Positions 22,528 to 23,053 of a stretch of DNA of 23,053 nucleotides are shown here, piece after piece. The notes beneath the pieces are model-generated. The model did not search any database. It was given only the letters and a program-made list of their open reading frames with translations, and was not told the DNA's origin. How positions within the stretch are numbered: position 1 is the stretch's first letter; the number at the start of each line of letters is the position of its first letter. A program made the translations under genes and the position numbers. This DNA is from Polyangiaceae bacterium (GTDB lineage: Bacteria > Myxococcota > Polyangia > Polyangiales > Polyangiaceae): positions 1 to 23,053 of the forward strand of contig JAICTU010000087.1 in the NCBI GenBank assembly GCA_025936205.1, read 5' to 3'.

Positions 22528-23053
22528 CTACGACCAGCGCTCGGGTGCTTGCGCGGCAGCCTCCAGCAGGCGACGCGCTCGATGGCGTGGAATGCCCGCG
22601 ATGCGGGCCGCTTCCGTCACGTTGCCGCTGCACTCGCGCAGCGCCTGCTCGAGCTTGCCGAACTCGGCCGCGTGCCGGCTGAGCCAGAGCTGGCGGCGCG
22701 AGCTGGGTAGCGAGGGCCGCTGCGGCGTGGCCGGTGCCGGAGCGGGGCCTGCCTCGCCCTCGCGGATGCGCTGCGGCAAGTCGCCGAGCCCAAATCGCTC
22801 CTTGCGCGCGACACTGAGCATGCGCGCGAGCTGAATCAACTCGCGCACGTTGTACGGCCAGGAGTAGGCGCACAGCCGTTCGGCGCACGCGCTGTCTAAC
22901 TGCGGGGTCGCGCCGAGCAGCGGGCGCATCGCTTCGCCGAGCAAGCGCAGCACCTCCTGACGCCGCTGGCGCAGCGGTGGGCGCGCCACCACGGCCCCCG
23001 GCAGGCGCGCGGGGCGGTCGGCGCGGCCCTCGCCCATCGGCACCCGCCCAGAG
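22528..23053 (-). CDS. sigma-54-type transcriptional regulator, C-terminal part (5' end beyond window)
   Basis: The minus-strand frame runs from the right edge to TAG at 22528-22530 (175 codons visible). It shows the end of an AAA+ sigma-54 activator domain: LPGAVVARPPLRQRRQEVL corresponds to the usual RL...LPPLRERxxD stretch, and YSWPYNVRELIQLARML to the conserved WPGNVRELxN motif (here with Tyr for Gly). A Pro/Ala linker leads to a Fis-type helix-turn-helix, LEQALRECSGNVTEAARIAG with IPRHRARRLLEA. Whether the domain still contacts sigma-54 (GAFTGA loop) and what sensor it carries (FHA or receiver would be typical) cannot be seen. It stops two bases before the kinase start, so regulator, kinase and TPR protein should be one transcript. 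A direct phosphorylation link with the kinase is plausible but unproven. Confidence 0.82.
   Translation of the reverse strand, partial: SGRVPMGEGRADRPARLPGAVVARPPLRQRRQEVLRLLGEAMRPLLGATPQLDSACAERLCAYSWPYNVRELIQLARMLSVARKERFGLGDLPQRIREGEAGPAPAPATPQRPSLPSSRRQLWLSRHAAEFGKLEQALRECSGNVTEAARIAGIPRHRARRLLEAAAQAPERWS

Noticed and set aside
21125..22834. Long plus-strand open frame (569 codons) opposite the kinase
   Set aside because: The minus strand carries all kinase motifs; the plus product is low-information Arg/Ala/His sequence.

Overview
The window is a gene-dense, GC-rich stretch with very short intergenic gaps and several overlapping or nearly abutting genes. No mobile element, CRISPR array, tRNA or rRNA was recognised. 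The gene content suggests a Myxococcota chromosome, probably of the Polyangia type. The reasons are a Hanks-type Ser/Thr kinase in a row with a sigma-54-type regulator and a TPR protein, a lipoprotein with a long Gly/Ala/Ser/Asn linker before a jelly-roll-like domain, and a very large winged-helix/ATPase regulator. The phylum is inferred from style, not from a marker gene.

Layout. (1) 1-2029: a secreted serine hydrolase of the beta-lactamase fold (minus strand, cut by the left edge), divergent from a class I SAM methyltransferase. (2) 2306-6629: an RND efflux pair, membrane-fusion protein then inner-membrane pump, with no outer-membrane channel gene beside it and a perfect 14-bp palindrome upstream. 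(3) 6678-7214: remnants of a type II toxin-antitoxin pair on the minus strand (frameshifted antitoxin, PIN toxin without its N-terminus). (4) 7225-10302: a 1025-residue winged-helix/ATPase/helical-repeat regulator whose 3' end overlaps by 70 bp the convergent gene for a UvrD/HelD-like helicase. The helicase start in turn overlaps the end of a hydroxypyruvate isomerase gene. (5) 12979-13317: a short AT-rich divergent region with a Fur-box-like sequence, followed by a small single-pass membrane protein gene. (6) 13342-16777: an S46-family serine peptidase, divergent from the secreted, probably lipid-anchored, jelly-roll-like protein. (7) 16844-20148: an ABC ATPase translationally overlapped with a permease fused to a CPBP (CAAX-like) intramembrane protease. 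(8) 20154-23053: a minus-strand operon of sigma-54-type regulator (cut by the right edge), Ser/Thr kinase and TPR protein.

How the genes may work together. The ABC ATPase and the permease-protease fusion look like one export-and-cleave machine. The regulator, kinase and TPR protein look like one signalling unit linking the cytoplasm to the periplasm. The RND pair is an efflux pump that must borrow a TolC-type channel from elsewhere. The most unusual items are the permease-protease fusion with its ATPase, the decayed PIN locus, the regulator-kinase-TPR unit and the Fur-like site over a tiny membrane-protein gene. None can be shown to be wholly new from sequence alone.
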